Shown: positions 8,741 through 17,619, counted from the stretch's first letter. The stretch: 32,079 bases of DNA from Algoriphagus sp. (GCF_029254265.1 NZ_JAQWXX010000067.1:1-32079); one strand, 5' to 3'. Numbers and translations are program-made. Notes: generated from the sequence alone by a model not told the origin.

Positions 8741-9856
8741 TTGGAGAGCCCTTTAGTTTCTGTTATTATTCCTTGTTATAACCAAGCTCATTTTTTATCA
8801 GATTGTTTACATTCTTTGATTCGGCAAACTTTTCCGAATTGGGAGGCCATAATAGTTAATGATGGAAGTAATGATCACACGGAGGAATTAGCTAGAGAAT
8901 TCACAAGAATTGATTCTAGAATCCAATTGATTTCTCAAGGCAATCAGGGTCTATCTGGAGCTAGAAACTCAGGGCTTAAACTAGCCAAAGGTGAGTTTCT
9001 GCTTTTTTTGGATGCAGATGATTGGCTGGAATCAAATTGCCTTCAGACTTTTTTTGAAACCATGGAGGCAAATCCAAATTGCTCGCTTATTAGGGCTGGT
9101 TATGCCTATTGGGATAGACTTGGAGGTAATAAATCTCACGAGCACCTTCCTTTTGCAAATGGCTTGATCTATCCTCAGGTTTTGATATCCAATATCGGTC
9201 CTTGCCATTCTATCCTGATTCGGAAAAATCTCGCCTTGGAGATTGGTGAATTTGATGCAAAGCTAAAAAGTTGCGAAGATTGGGATTTTTGGATGCGGGC
9301 CGGGAGGTTGGGCGCTAAGATTTTTTCCATTCCTAAGGTTTTGGTTGCCTATCGATATGTTTTGGATAGTATGAGCCGTAACCCTCAAGTTATGTATGCT
9401 GCACTTAGCGAGGTTAGCAAAAGAGCTACTCTTCCTGATCCAAGAATTAGCAATGAGGAATTTAAAGAACTCCCGGTAAAAATAGATTTAGCCGAAATTC
9501 AAAAGAAACATTTAATCACTATGGTTGGAGTACTACTCCATCAGGGAAAAGCAAAAGAGGCGATTGTGTGGTATCAGCTTGAGTCCGAAAAATGGAATTG
9601 GAAAATTCAAAGCAAGGATTGGAGCTATCTATCAAGTTATCTTTCATGGGCCTATTTTTCATCTCAGCAAGAGATTGGGGACTTATTAAAAGAAACAAAA
9701 CCAGTCGTTTTAAATTTTTTTAAAGGACTTGGTTATTTAGATCGAGAGATTGAAAAACTTGTAAGATTAGTTTTTGGAATGCAATTCAAAAAGCTGAATC
9801 ATCTAAAATATGGCAAATATTTGGGTGGCTTGCGAAATAAATTAGACTGGTATTGA
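8741..9856 (+). CDS. Glycosyltransferase family 2 with long C-terminal extension
   Basis: A 371-residue protein. The first 230 residues form a GT2 domain with VSVIIPCYNQ, AIIVNDGSND, NQGLSGARNSGL and FLDADDW (aspartates at 91, 93 and 94), then CEDWDFWMRAGR, the usual acceptor-loop acidic motif. The remaining 140 residues are mostly helical and tryptophan-rich and resemble tetratricopeptide-like tails seen in other Bacteroidota GT2 proteins, though no clear repeat is visible. The start is TTG at 8741, the only codon that fits ahead of the first strand. Its stop overlaps the next TTG by four bases. Confidence 0.85.
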   Translation: MESPLVSVIIPCYNQAHFLSDCLHSLIRQTFPNWEAIIVNDGSNDHTEELAREFTRIDSRIQLISQGNQGLSGARNSGLKLAKGEFLLFLDADDWLESNCLQTFFETMEANPNCSLIRAGYAYWDRLGGNKSHEHLPFANGLIYPQVLISNIGPCHSILIRKNLALEIGEFDAKLKSCEDWDFWMRAGRLGAKIFSIPKVLVAYRYVLDSMSRNPQVMYAALSEVSKRATLPDPRISNEEFKELPVKIDLAEIQKKHLITMVGVLLHQGKAKEAIVWYQLESEKWNWKIQSKDWSYLSSYLSWAYFSSQQEIGDLLKETKPVVLNFFKGLGYLDREIEKLVRLVFGMQFKKLNHLKYGKYLGGLRNKLDWY

Positions 9857-10977
9857 AACCAAAACTCTTATTTATTTCTGAATCTAGCCCTTTCCCTCCA
9901 AGAGATGGAAAGCGGCAGAGAAGTTTAGCTTTGGTCTTGGGAGCCTTAACTGCTTACGAGGTAGATTATTTGATTTTGGGAAATTCAATTGAATACGAGC
10001 AAACCGCAACACAGGAGATTCCTGGTTTGAGTTTTCTTTTTTTAGCTCAATGTCGTCAAAGCTCATTAATCAAGAAGCTGGGTTTAGGATTCTTTCCAAA
10101 CCAAAAAAACAGAAAGAATCTGAAAGATTTTTTGAAAGAGAAAAGCTATTCCAAAGTTCTTTGCCGCTATGCTCTTGCCGCGAGAGATCTCCCAGATGGA
10201 TTGAAATACATCATTGATGTAGATGATGACTATCAGGAATTGATGAAAACCAAGATTGCTAATAAGGCTAGCTGGTGGAAAAAATTTCGATATATTCAGA
10301 TTTACCTAGCCAATAGATTTTTTTATTTCCAAATTTTACGGAAAGCAAGTCGCTTGATTTGGGTAAAGAATCAGAAAAATAGTTTTTCAGGAAGCCTGCT
10401 ACCAAATTTACCTTTTCAAGTTTTGTTGCGATGGGAAAAACCCATTTCAACCCCAAATAAAAAGGATATTCTTTTTGTGGGAAAACTAAGCTATGAACCA
10501 AATGCAAATGGAATTCGCTGGTTTTTGGAAGAGGTATGGCCGAGTATTTATCAGACTGGATCAGGAATAGTGCTGACTTTAGTTTCATCGGTGGCTCCAG
10601 ATCCTGCTTTAGCTCAGTTGATTCAATCTAGCCCTGGAGTTAACCTTTTAATAGGAGTAGAAGACCTACTTCCAATTTACAATTCGCATACTTGTTGTAT
10701 TGTGCCAGTGTTTTCTGGGGGAGGGAGTAATATTAAATTGGCAGAAGCATTGGTTTTGGGCAGAAAAGTGGTCAGTACTACTTTTGGAGCAAGAGGTTTC
10801 GAACCTTGGGTAGGTGCTGGGCTGATTTACTTGGCCAAGGATGTAGTGGGCTGGGAAAGAGCGATTTTGTCCATTTTGGAAAGTCCCTGGAAGCAAGCTG
10901 AATTTGAATCCGTTCGAAATCATTTTTCAATTGAAATGTGGAATCAAAGCTTAATTAAGATATTAGATGAGTCCTAA
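9853..10977 (+). CDS. Glycosyltransferase family 4 (GT-B fold)
   Basis: A 374-residue protein. The N-terminal Rossmann half begins KPKLLFISESSPFPPRDGKRQR, the glycine-poor loop typical of GT4 enzymes that remove the acceptor-binding GG motif. The C-terminal half has DILFVGKLSYEPNANGIRWF, IYNSHTCCIVPVFSGGGSN and the donor-binding KLAEAL with E298, followed by GRKVVSTTFGARG. The layout matches the 'glycosyltransferase, PEP-CTERM/XrtA-like' style of GT4. It starts at TTG 9853 within a TTGA overlap and ends 11 bases inside the next gene. The sugar donor is not predictable. Confidence 0.8.
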   Translation: MKPKLLFISESSPFPPRDGKRQRSLALVLGALTAYEVDYLILGNSIEYEQTATQEIPGLSFLFLAQCRQSSLIKKLGLGFFPNQKNRKNLKDFLKEKSYSKVLCRYALAARDLPDGLKYIIDVDDDYQELMKTKIANKASWWKKFRYIQIYLANRFFYFQILRKASRLIWVKNQKNSFSGSLLPNLPFQVLLRWEKPISTPNKKDILFVGKLSYEPNANGIRWFLEEVWPSIYQTGSGIVLTLVSSVAPDPALAQLIQSSPGVNLLIGVEDLLPIYNSHTCCIVPVFSGGGSNIKLAEALVLGRKVVSTTFGARGFEPWVGAGLIYLAKDVVGWERAILSILESPWKQAEFESVRNHFSIEMWNQSLIKILDES

Positions 10978-11809
10978 GATTTCGGTTGTCATTCCTTTTT
11001 ACAACGGAGCAAAAACTCTCAATCGAGCTGTGGAGTCAGTAATGAATCAGAGTTTTGAGGATTGGGAGTTGATTTTGGTAGATGACGGAAGCATAGACGA
11101 ATCTGCTGCCCTCGCAAACCAATATTTATCTGATTCTAGGATTCGCTATATCTTTCAGGAAAATCAGGGAGTAAGTGCCGCACGAAACCATGGGGCTTTA
11201 GTAGCTTCGGGAGAATGGTTGATTTTCTTGGATGCTGATGATGAATTAAAGGACAATGCAATTTTCAATTTTTCGGCTGCGATCTCCTCAGATACTACAA
11301 AGGATTACTGGATAGCTGGGATTGAACGGGTAAAAGATGGATTAATTATTAAAAGATTGCCTAAAAAGGGAATTCATTTCAGTAAAATCCCTGGTACTTT
11401 TTGTCTAAGAAAGAAGTTGTTTCAAGAAGTTGGGGGGTATGATATTCTAATGAAATTTTCTGAAAATACCGAGTTGTTCCATCGATTGGAGCTAATAAAA
11501 AGAAATAGTGAACTATTATATAAGGTAAGTTTGGTTTATTATGATTCTACAGAAGGAGCTTCAAAAAATCTGCAAAATATGGTGGATTCATTAAGTTGGT
11601 TTTTGGGAAAGCATAAAAAAACCCTCTCTTCACATGTTAAGCATTTGTTTAATCAGATTATAGGGGTGAATTATCTTCGATTTGGAGACCAAAAAAAAGC
11701 AAGGATCTATTTAAGAGAGTCACTTAAATATAAATTCCGATTAACTACCTTGATTAGGTATCTAATTTCATTTTCAAAACCTATTAATAGGGTGATTTAT
11801 AAGAAATGA
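10967..11809 (+). CDS. Glycosyltransferase family 2
   Basis: A 280-residue canonical GT2: ISVVIPFYNGA, LILVDDGSIDES, NQGVSAARNHGA and FLDADDEL with D89, D91 and D92. The N-terminal 110 residues are very similar in pattern to the GT2 at 8741, while the C-terminal half differs and ends in a basic patch. The ATG at 10967 overlaps the previous gene by 11 bases, and its stop overlaps the next ATG (ATGA), so translation is probably coupled on both sides. Confidence 0.87.
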   Translation: MSPKISVVIPFYNGAKTLNRAVESVMNQSFEDWELILVDDGSIDESAALANQYLSDSRIRYIFQENQGVSAARNHGALVASGEWLIFLDADDELKDNAIFNFSAAISSDTTKDYWIAGIERVKDGLIIKRLPKKGIHFSKIPGTFCLRKKLFQEVGGYDILMKFSENTELFHRLELIKRNSELLYKVSLVYYDSTEGASKNLQNMVDSLSWFLGKHKKTLSSHVKHLFNQIIGVNYLRFGDQKKARIYLRESLKYKFRLTTLIRYLISFSKPINRVIYKK

Positions 11810-12585
11810 TTAATCTAAAATTAAAGGATGCAATATATCAGATATATTCCAATCAAATGGTCTTGGATATCGATGGGCACCCAATTCCTCTGAACTCCCA
11901 AGTTGATGAGAAAGAAGGAAATGCTATCATACAGCTCCTCCTTAAAAATCCTGAAATTAAGGATACTATTGAAATTGGATTTGCTATGGGCTTATCGGCT
12001 ATGCATATCTGTGCCGTGACTAGTATGCGTTCTGATTCTAGTCACACGATAATTGATCCTTATCAAACCACTAACTGGAAAAGTATAGGAATATCTAATT
12101 TAAAACGTTCTGAAGTTTCAAATTTTGAACTAATTGAAAAAAAGTCAGAAATAGCTTTACCGGAATTATTGGGAAAAGGTAAAAAATTTGATTTTGGATT
12201 AATTGATGGTTGGCACACATTTGATCATACCTTGCTTGATTTTTTTTATTTGGAGAAAATGATTCGTCCAGGCGGAATAATCGCAATAGATGATGTAATG
12301 ATGCCAGGAATAAATAAAGCCTTAAGGTATATTTTAAAATATCCAAATATTGAATTAGTATCAGTAGTACCATTTCTTCAAAAAGGGAAAATGGTTAAAA
12401 GAGATCGCTTTTTAAATTGGTTGTTCAAACCAATTAAGTTAATGCTTCCTATAAAGTATCACCCTAGAGTATTTTCTCATAAAATCTTACAATCAGACGA
12501 TGACTTGAATCTTTACGTATCTATGGTTTTCCTTCGGAAGAAGTTTGATGATACTCGACCTTGGAATTGGTTTAAAGAATTTTAA
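11806..12585 (+). CDS. Class I SAM-dependent methyltransferase (Methyltransf_24-like)
   Basis: A 259-residue protein. After an N-terminal region with ALL-alpha character comes EIGFAMGLSA at residues 56-65 as motif I, DPYQTTNW after strand 2, FDFGLIDGWHTFDHTLLDF (motif IV, with the DGxH pair) and IRPGGIIAIDDVMMPG (motif VI). The DG-H and DD pairs are typical of the Methyltransf_24/CmcI-like O-methyltransferases, some of which bind a divalent metal there. The next gene begins on the base after its stop. Confidence 0.78.
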   Translation: MINLKLKDAIYQIYSNQMVLDIDGHPIPLNSQVDEKEGNAIIQLLLKNPEIKDTIEIGFAMGLSAMHICAVTSMRSDSSHTIIDPYQTTNWKSIGISNLKRSEVSNFELIEKKSEIALPELLGKGKKFDFGLIDGWHTFDHTLLDFFYLEKMIRPGGIIAIDDVMMPGINKALRYILKYPNIELVSVVPFLQKGKMVKRDRFLNWLFKPIKLMLPIKYHPRVFSHKILQSDDDLNLYVSMVFLRKKFDDTRPWNWFKEF

Positions 12586-13467
12586 ATGCGATTTGGAGGA
12601 TTCATCATTACTTATCAGAGACCTGAGATTCTTCAAAAAACTATAGAGGAAACCTTTAAGCAGACATTTCCACCCGAATTCCTTTGGATTATAGATAATT
12701 CAGAAGATTTAGCCACCGACCATCTGATTGCAAGTATCCAAGATCCAAGACTTAGATATTATCGAATGGGTTACAATGCCGGACCAGCAGGAGCGGCAGC
12801 TAAGGGTTTAGAACTTTGTAGTAAAGAAGCCTTAGATTGGATCTACTGGGGAGATGATAATGATCCTCCATTTCGTTTGGATTGTTTTGAAAGATTATTA
12901 AGTATTCGGGATTTAAATCCTTTCGCAGGAGTATTGGGTTCGGTAGGCCAATTTTTTGATCGGAAAAAGGGTGTGATCAAGCGAGTGCAGACAAGGCTCC
13001 TAGAGAAAAAGGACGTTATAGAAGTGGATTACGTGGCGGGAGGTATGTGTATGCTTGTCAGTGGTAATGTCGCAAGAGAGGGCATAGCTCCTGATCCGGA
13101 CTTGTTTTTTGGATTTGAGGAGTTGGATTTTTGTCTCAAAGCCTCAAGAAAAGGATATTCAATAGTGGTGGATTGTAAGTTGTTTTTGGAAGCTAGAGCA
13201 GCTACTGGACGATTGGAGTTTGAGCGGCCAGTCTATCAAAAGAAGCAGAATTTGTCCAGAGAATATTATAGCCTTCGAAATCTATTGATGATTTCCGATT
13301 CCTTGACCTTGCCAGCTATGAAGCATCAGTTAATCAAAAAATGGTTTGTTAAATCTCTATACGGATTTAGATATGGGCCGAAATATGGAATCAAAAATTT
13401 TAGTCTGATTATGCTGGCTTTTTGGCATTACTTCAAAGGAATTAATGGGAAGACCGTTGAGCTTTGA
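12586..13467 (+). CDS. Glycosyltransferase family 2 (galactofuranosyl/rhamnosyltransferase style)
   Basis: A 293-residue protein with GGFIITYQRPEIL, LWIIDNS, YNAGPAGAAAKGL and the acidic motif GDDNDPPF (D90, D91, D93) in place of DADD, then FFGFEELDFCLKASRKGY as the catalytic-base region and REYYSLRN. The DDND motif and the 'GPAGGxxxGL' loop are shared with GlfT-like galactofuranosyltransferases and with rhamnosyltransferases, so a furanose or 6-deoxy sugar donor is possible but not shown. It begins directly after the previous stop and ends in a TTGA overlap with the next gene. Confidence 0.82.
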   Translation: MRFGGFIITYQRPEILQKTIEETFKQTFPPEFLWIIDNSEDLATDHLIASIQDPRLRYYRMGYNAGPAGAAAKGLELCSKEALDWIYWGDDNDPPFRLDCFERLLSIRDLNPFAGVLGSVGQFFDRKKGVIKRVQTRLLEKKDVIEVDYVAGGMCMLVSGNVAREGIAPDPDLFFGFEELDFCLKASRKGYSIVVDCKLFLEARAATGRLEFERPVYQKKQNLSREYYSLRNLLMISDSLTLPAMKHQLIKKWFVKSLYGFRYGPKYGIKNFSLIMLAFWHYFKGINGKTVEL

Positions 13468-14594
13468 ATAAGGGTACAATCCTATATCTCCTAGATACCC
13501 TTCAAACCGGAGGAGCAGAGAAAAGCTTGCTAGAGATCACTTCTAGATTTCAGCACTTCAAACCAGTTTTTGTAACACTTTTTGCTGGGAGACACGATTT
13601 ACTATCCGATTATGAGGCCGCAGGAATTGAAGTTATCCGATTAGGCCTGCCAGTATCTAACAAGTTCAAAGACCTTGCAAAGTATGTTGATAAAGTAGTG
13701 TCAGATCAAAATGCAGTGATCGTTCACTCAAGTATCTTCCGCTCAGACATGACCGCTAGGCACTTGAAAAGCAAGGTGAAGATTGTAAACAGTCTGGTAA
13801 ATAACAGCTATCGAAAGCGGCGCTACGATGGCTTAGCCTGGAAAGGAAAACTTTCCCTACTTGCTGTACAGCTGTTAGATCGTTTTTCTATTGGACGTAT
13901 TGATTTGATGATTGCTAATTCACAGGTATTGGTTGATTCTCACCGGAAAACTATAGGACTTAATCCTAGTAAGACAGTAGTGATTCATCGCGGTCGGCCT
14001 ATTCCAATTGAAGCGAAAGCTCTGCCCACTGCCCACTGTCCACTGCCTACTGCCCACTGGTTATGCGTTGGAAGATTAATCGAGCGGAAAGGCCATAAAG
14101 ACTTGCTTCCTGCATTTGCCCAATTGCTTAGAACCCGACCTAATGATCGCTTAATCTTGGCTGGGGATGGAGAGTATAGAGGAGAAGTAGAAAAGGAAAT
14201 TAAGAGATTAGAGATTGGAGATTCTGTGGATTTACTGGGTACCGTATCAAATGTACAAGAGTTGCTGGAAAAAGCAGATTTCTTTGTTTTTCCAAGCTAT
14301 TTTGAAGGTCTTCCTGGATCAATAATAGAAGCAATGCTTACGAAGATCCCAATTATTTGTTCTGATATCCCAGAGAATAAAGAATGTCTAAAAGAAGGGA
14401 TGTGTTTTTTTCATAGGGTAGGAGATAAGGAAGATTTGTTTGATAAAATGGAAAAAGCATTGATTTTAGAAGATTGGCAGGAGCGTACTGAGCGTGCCTT
14501 TGATTACGCTTCAGAGCACTTTGAAATTGGGAAAATTGCAAGAAGATATGAGGATGTTTATTCTAATCTACTTAAAGAATGTGTGGAATTATAG
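13464..14594 (+). CDS. Glycosyltransferase family 4 carrying an in-frame heptanucleotide-repeat insert
   Basis: A 376-residue GT-B enzyme. The N-terminal motif LLDTLQTGGAEKSLLEI is the acceptor loop of GT4. The C-terminal half has VGRLIERKGHKDLL, LAGDGEYR, and the donor-site EGLPGSIIEAML at residues 281-292 (the E-x7-E motif). Between the two halves, at about residues 187-198, lies LPTAHCPLPTAHW, encoded by five tandem copies of a 7-bp repeat. The insert sits in the inter-domain linker immediately before the first strand of the second domain, where length variation is tolerated. It starts at TTG 13464 (TTGA overlap) and overlaps the next gene by 16 bases. Confidence 0.85.
   Translation: MNKGTILYLLDTLQTGGAEKSLLEITSRFQHFKPVFVTLFAGRHDLLSDYEAAGIEVIRLGLPVSNKFKDLAKYVDKVVSDQNAVIVHSSIFRSDMTARHLKSKVKIVNSLVNNSYRKRRYDGLAWKGKLSLLAVQLLDRFSIGRIDLMIANSQVLVDSHRKTIGLNPSKTVVIHRGRPIPIEAKALPTAHCPLPTAHWLCVGRLIERKGHKDLLPAFAQLLRTRPNDRLILAGDGEYRGEVEKEIKRLEIGDSVDLLGTVSNVQELLEKADFFVFPSYFEGLPGSIIEAMLTKIPIICSDIPENKECLKEGMCFFHRVGDKEDLFDKMEKALILEDWQERTERAFDYASEHFEIGKIARRYEDVYSNLLKECVEL
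14023..14057 (+). repeat. Five tandem 7-bp repeats (TGCCCAC) inside a glycosyltransferase gene
   Basis: The units are TGCCCAC, TGCCCAC, TGTCCAC, TGCCTAC and TGCCCAC, with three perfect copies and no change of phase. Because seven is not a multiple of three, the translation repeats every 21 bases, giving LPTAHCP then LPTAHWL. Loss or gain of one unit would shift the frame of the gene. Confidence 0.9.
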
Positions 14595-16396
14595 GAGCAT
14601 TTACCCCAACTAAATTGCTTTCAGCCGACCGGAAACGCTCGGCTTTGTCATTATTGAACCATCGTGGTCCGGATGCCAATGGAGATTTTCTTGATTCAGC
14701 AAATGGGCTTTGGTTTGGACATGCGCGACTATCTATTCTTGACTTAAGCGAGGGAGGTAGTCAGCCTATGATTTCTTCTGATGGGAATTTCATCCTTACT
14801 TTTAATGGAGAGATCTATAACTGGCGGCTGATCAAAGCTGAGCTTCAAGTTCTTGGTGAAAGTTTCCAGTCTCATTCTGATTCCGAAGTGTTACTTAAAG
14901 CTTGGGTGCGTTGGGGAGAATCTTGTCTAGAAAAGTTGAACGGAATGTTTGCCTTTGCCATTTGGGATCGAGATAAAAAAGAGCTAGCTATAGCTAGAGA
15001 TCGATCTGGTGAAAAGCCACTATATTATTTCTGTTCAGGTAAGCAACTTTTCTTTGCCTCAGAGATCAACGCATTAAAGGCTTTGAGTGACGAAGTATTT
15101 GAAATCGATACTTTAGGTATTAAAAGCTATTTGAACTTCGGGTATTTAAGAGACTCACTGACTTGCTGGAAAAAAGTCAAAAAGTTACTGCCCGGTCATT
15201 TTTTGAAGATGCAATTGGGGGGTGCGATTGAAACCTTTTCTTACATTTCTTGCAAGGAAGAAAAACCCAGCTTAAATCCTGTGGAATCACTGGATAAACT
15301 TCTCCATCAAGTCATTAGTGATCAATTGGTCGCTGATGTCCCTGTTGGTTTAATGCTTAGTGGAGGACTCGATTCCTCACTTTTGGCTGCTTATGTAAGT
15401 GAGATTTCTAATTCTGTCAAAGCCTATACCGTCACCTTCCCAGGTTTTGAATCCTTAAATGAGGAACCTTTTTCGAGAAGGATTACGGATTACTTTGGAC
15501 TGTCACACGAAGTTTTGGCATGTTCCCAGATTCAGTTGTCTGATTGGCTGGCTACGATGAAGCGACTGGAATCGCCTATATCTGATCCTGCTTTCTATCC
15601 TACCTATCTCATGTCAAAAGCTATTCGAACTCAATGTAAAGTTGCATTGGGTGGAGACGGAGCGGATGAGGTTTTTGGTGGCTATGAGCGTTACCAGGAT
15701 TGGATCAGACTTAAAGAAAAGAGTAAAAGTCTTCCACTTGTTTTAAGAAAATCACTTGCTAACATTGCTAAATATTCCATACCTATCGGTGTAAAGGGAA
15801 GGCATGCCCTAATGGAATTTGGTGAGAATATGAAATTTGGTCCCCCGATCATCCCTCCACTATTTTTGGACCATGAGATTGAGAAATTGATGGGAAAAGA
15901 GTTTTTTTTAAAAAGCGATATAATTGCATCTGTTTGGAACAAAGAAGTGCCGTGGACTGAAAATATGTTGGCCTTTGATTTCAATAACTACCTCCCAAAT
16001 AACATTTTAACTAAAGTGGATCGGGCTTCTATGTTAGCAAGTTTGGAGGTGAGGGCCCCATACTTGGACCCTAGAATTTTGGACTTTTCTAGTTCGATTA
16101 GTTCAGATTGGAAAGTCACCAATCAAGGGAGAAAAATTATTTTAAAAAAGCTAGGAGAAAAGAAGCTTCCTTCTGATTGGGATTTTGGAAGAAAGCAGGG
16201 CTTTGTTCCTCCTTTAGAGCAATGGCTGAAGGAATCGGATTGGAATGAACTGATTAATCAGTATCTAATTGGTGCCGACTCTCCATTTGATAATAGATTT
16301 ATCAAATCGATTTTATTAGGTCAGCGAAAAGGAAGATTCAACAAACGGCGAATCTATGCTTTGCTAGTTCTCGCTATTCATTTAAAAGAAAATTGA
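14579..16396 (+). CDS. asnB: Glutamine-hydrolysing asparagine synthase-type amidotransferase
   Basis: A 605-residue protein with both AsnB domains. The class II glutaminase begins MCGIIGAF, with Cys2 as nucleophile after removal of Met1, then NHRGPDA and FNGEIYN. The synthetase domain has the ATP-binding SGGLDSS at residues 261-267 and GGDGADEVFGGY. Length and motifs fit a functional enzyme. Within polysaccharide loci, AsnB-like proteins often amidate a uronic acid or another carboxylate of the glycan instead of making asparagine; position between two GT4 genes favours that here, though true asparagine synthesis cannot be excluded. It overlaps the previous gene by 16 bases. Confidence 0.9.
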   Translation: MCGIIGAFTPTKLLSADRKRSALSLLNHRGPDANGDFLDSANGLWFGHARLSILDLSEGGSQPMISSDGNFILTFNGEIYNWRLIKAELQVLGESFQSHSDSEVLLKAWVRWGESCLEKLNGMFAFAIWDRDKKELAIARDRSGEKPLYYFCSGKQLFFASEINALKALSDEVFEIDTLGIKSYLNFGYLRDSLTCWKKVKKLLPGHFLKMQLGGAIETFSYISCKEEKPSLNPVESLDKLLHQVISDQLVADVPVGLMLSGGLDSSLLAAYVSEISNSVKAYTVTFPGFESLNEEPFSRRITDYFGLSHEVLACSQIQLSDWLATMKRLESPISDPAFYPTYLMSKAIRTQCKVALGGDGADEVFGGYERYQDWIRLKEKSKSLPLVLRKSLANIAKYSIPIGVKGRHALMEFGENMKFGPPIIPPLFLDHEIEKLMGKEFFLKSDIIASVWNKEVPWTENMLAFDFNNYLPNNILTKVDRASMLASLEVRAPYLDPRILDFSSSISSDWKVTNQGRKIILKKLGEKKLPSDWDFGRKQGFVPPLEQWLKESDWNELINQYLIGADSPFDNRFIKSILLGQRKGRFNKRRIYALLVLAIHLKEN

Positions 16397-17619
16397 TGAA
16401 GATTCTCTTTCTAGATACTTCTCCAATTCGCAGAGGGGCACAGGTTTTTATCACTGAGTTAGCTGATTATTTAAGTGGGTATGGCTATGAGACTTTTAGG
16501 GTTTACCTCTATAAGGTGGGAAAACCCGCATCTAAGTTGCCAATCAGATCTCAAGATTTGGAATTGAATTTTGATTCAAAAAATCTGCTTGAGAAAATTC
16601 CAACAATTCAGCCATTTCTTTTAATGCGTTTGATAAAAGAGATTAAGGGAATTTCACCAGATGTCGTCTTGCTTAACGGCTCAAGAACATTAAAGTATGG
16701 GGCGGCAGCCAAGCAGTTTTTACCTAAAAAGATCAGGTGGGTTAGCCGTATTATTGATAATGCCGAATTTTGGAACTCTGGAAAGTTTACCCACTGGTAT
16801 TATAAAAACTTAATAATTCCTCAAGTGGATGCGACAATCGGGGTGAGCAAAGCCTCTTTAAACTCCATGATTTCGCATTATGACTTTAAAAAACCTTCGC
16901 AAGTAATTCATCGAGCTTTTGATCCGGAGAAATTTAAAAATGCGCCGAATAAAGAAGCTGCCAGAAGGGATTTAGGTTTAGAGGAAGAAGATGAGGTCTT
17001 ACTTTTCCTGGGCAACCTTACCGCTCAAAAGCGGCCGGATCGCTTTATAGAAGTAGTCCAAAAACTCTCCCAAACACGTCCGAATCTGAAAGCCTTGATC
17101 GTCGGCGATGGACCGTTGAGGGCGGAATTGGAGCGTCACGCAGCAACTATTAAGAGTCAAGAGGTGACCGATGAGACATCTGCCACCCGCCTTTCCGACG
17201 CGGGACACCCAACACCCGACATCTGTCATCAGACATCGGACATCGGACATCCAACCTCTAACATTCTTTTCGCAGGTTACCAGCAAGACGTGTCTCCTTA
17301 TCTCGCCGCCGCTGATTTGCTAATCTTGAATTCTGATACAGAAGGTCTGCCGGGAGTAGTCTTGGAAGCGGGTTTTTTTGGGGTGCCCACTGTAGCTACA
17401 GAAGTGGGAGGGATTCGAGAATGCCTGATTGATGGAGAGTCTGGAATTTTGATACCAGATCGATCGATAGAAGGATTTGTAAGTGCTATAGATAAGTTAC
17501 TTTCCAATCCAGCGGAGCTGCAGGCTATGGGGGGAAAATCTAGAGAATTGGTATTGAAAAACTTTAGAATGGAAGAAGTTGCAGAGAAGTATATGTCTTT
17601 TTTTAGAGCGTTAAAATAA
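16396..17619 (+). CDS. Glycosyltransferase family 4 with a repeat-derived insert of about 30 residues
   Basis: I chose the ATG at 16396 (TGATG overlap); TTG at 16393 would add one residue. The 407-residue product has ILFLDTSPIRRGAQVFITEL, VIHRAFDPEKF, LLFLGNLTAQKRPDRFI, VGDGPLR and the donor site EGLPGVVLEAGF starting at E316. Residues about 260-290 are a stretch absent from ordinary GT4 enzymes, containing GHPTPDI, CHQTSDI and GHPTSNI in tandem, encoded by heptanucleotide repeats. It lies between the helix after GDGPLR and the strand ILFAGY, a surface loop. It is the last gene of the polysaccharide block; no clear terminator follows, only the palindromic repeat cluster. Confidence 0.85.
   Translation: MKILFLDTSPIRRGAQVFITELADYLSGYGYETFRVYLYKVGKPASKLPIRSQDLELNFDSKNLLEKIPTIQPFLLMRLIKEIKGISPDVVLLNGSRTLKYGAAAKQFLPKKIRWVSRIIDNAEFWNSGKFTHWYYKNLIIPQVDATIGVSKASLNSMISHYDFKKPSQVIHRAFDPEKFKNAPNKEAARRDLGLEEEDEVLLFLGNLTAQKRPDRFIEVVQKLSQTRPNLKALIVGDGPLRAELERHAATIKSQEVTDETSATRLSDAGHPTPDICHQTSDIGHPTSNILFAGYQQDVSPYLAAADLLILNSDTEGLPGVVLEAGFFGVPTVATEVGGIRECLIDGESGILIPDRSIEGFVSAIDKLLSNPAELQAMGGKSRELVLKNFRMEEVAEKYMSFFRALK
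17174..17265 (+). repeat. Degenerate heptanucleotide array inside a glycosyltransferase gene
   Basis: Thirteen approximate 7-bp units can be read, for example CGACATC (17217), TGTCATC, AGACATC, GGACATC, GGACATC and CAACCTC, with a single one-base slip near 17195. The same unit makes up the intergenic arrays at 30049 and 31089. The array is 92 bases long, plus the slip, and keeps the gene open. Confidence 0.9.

Noticed and set aside
12095..12373. Reverse-strand frame of 92 codons
   Set aside because: Lies fully inside the methyltransferase at 11806 and shows no family pattern.
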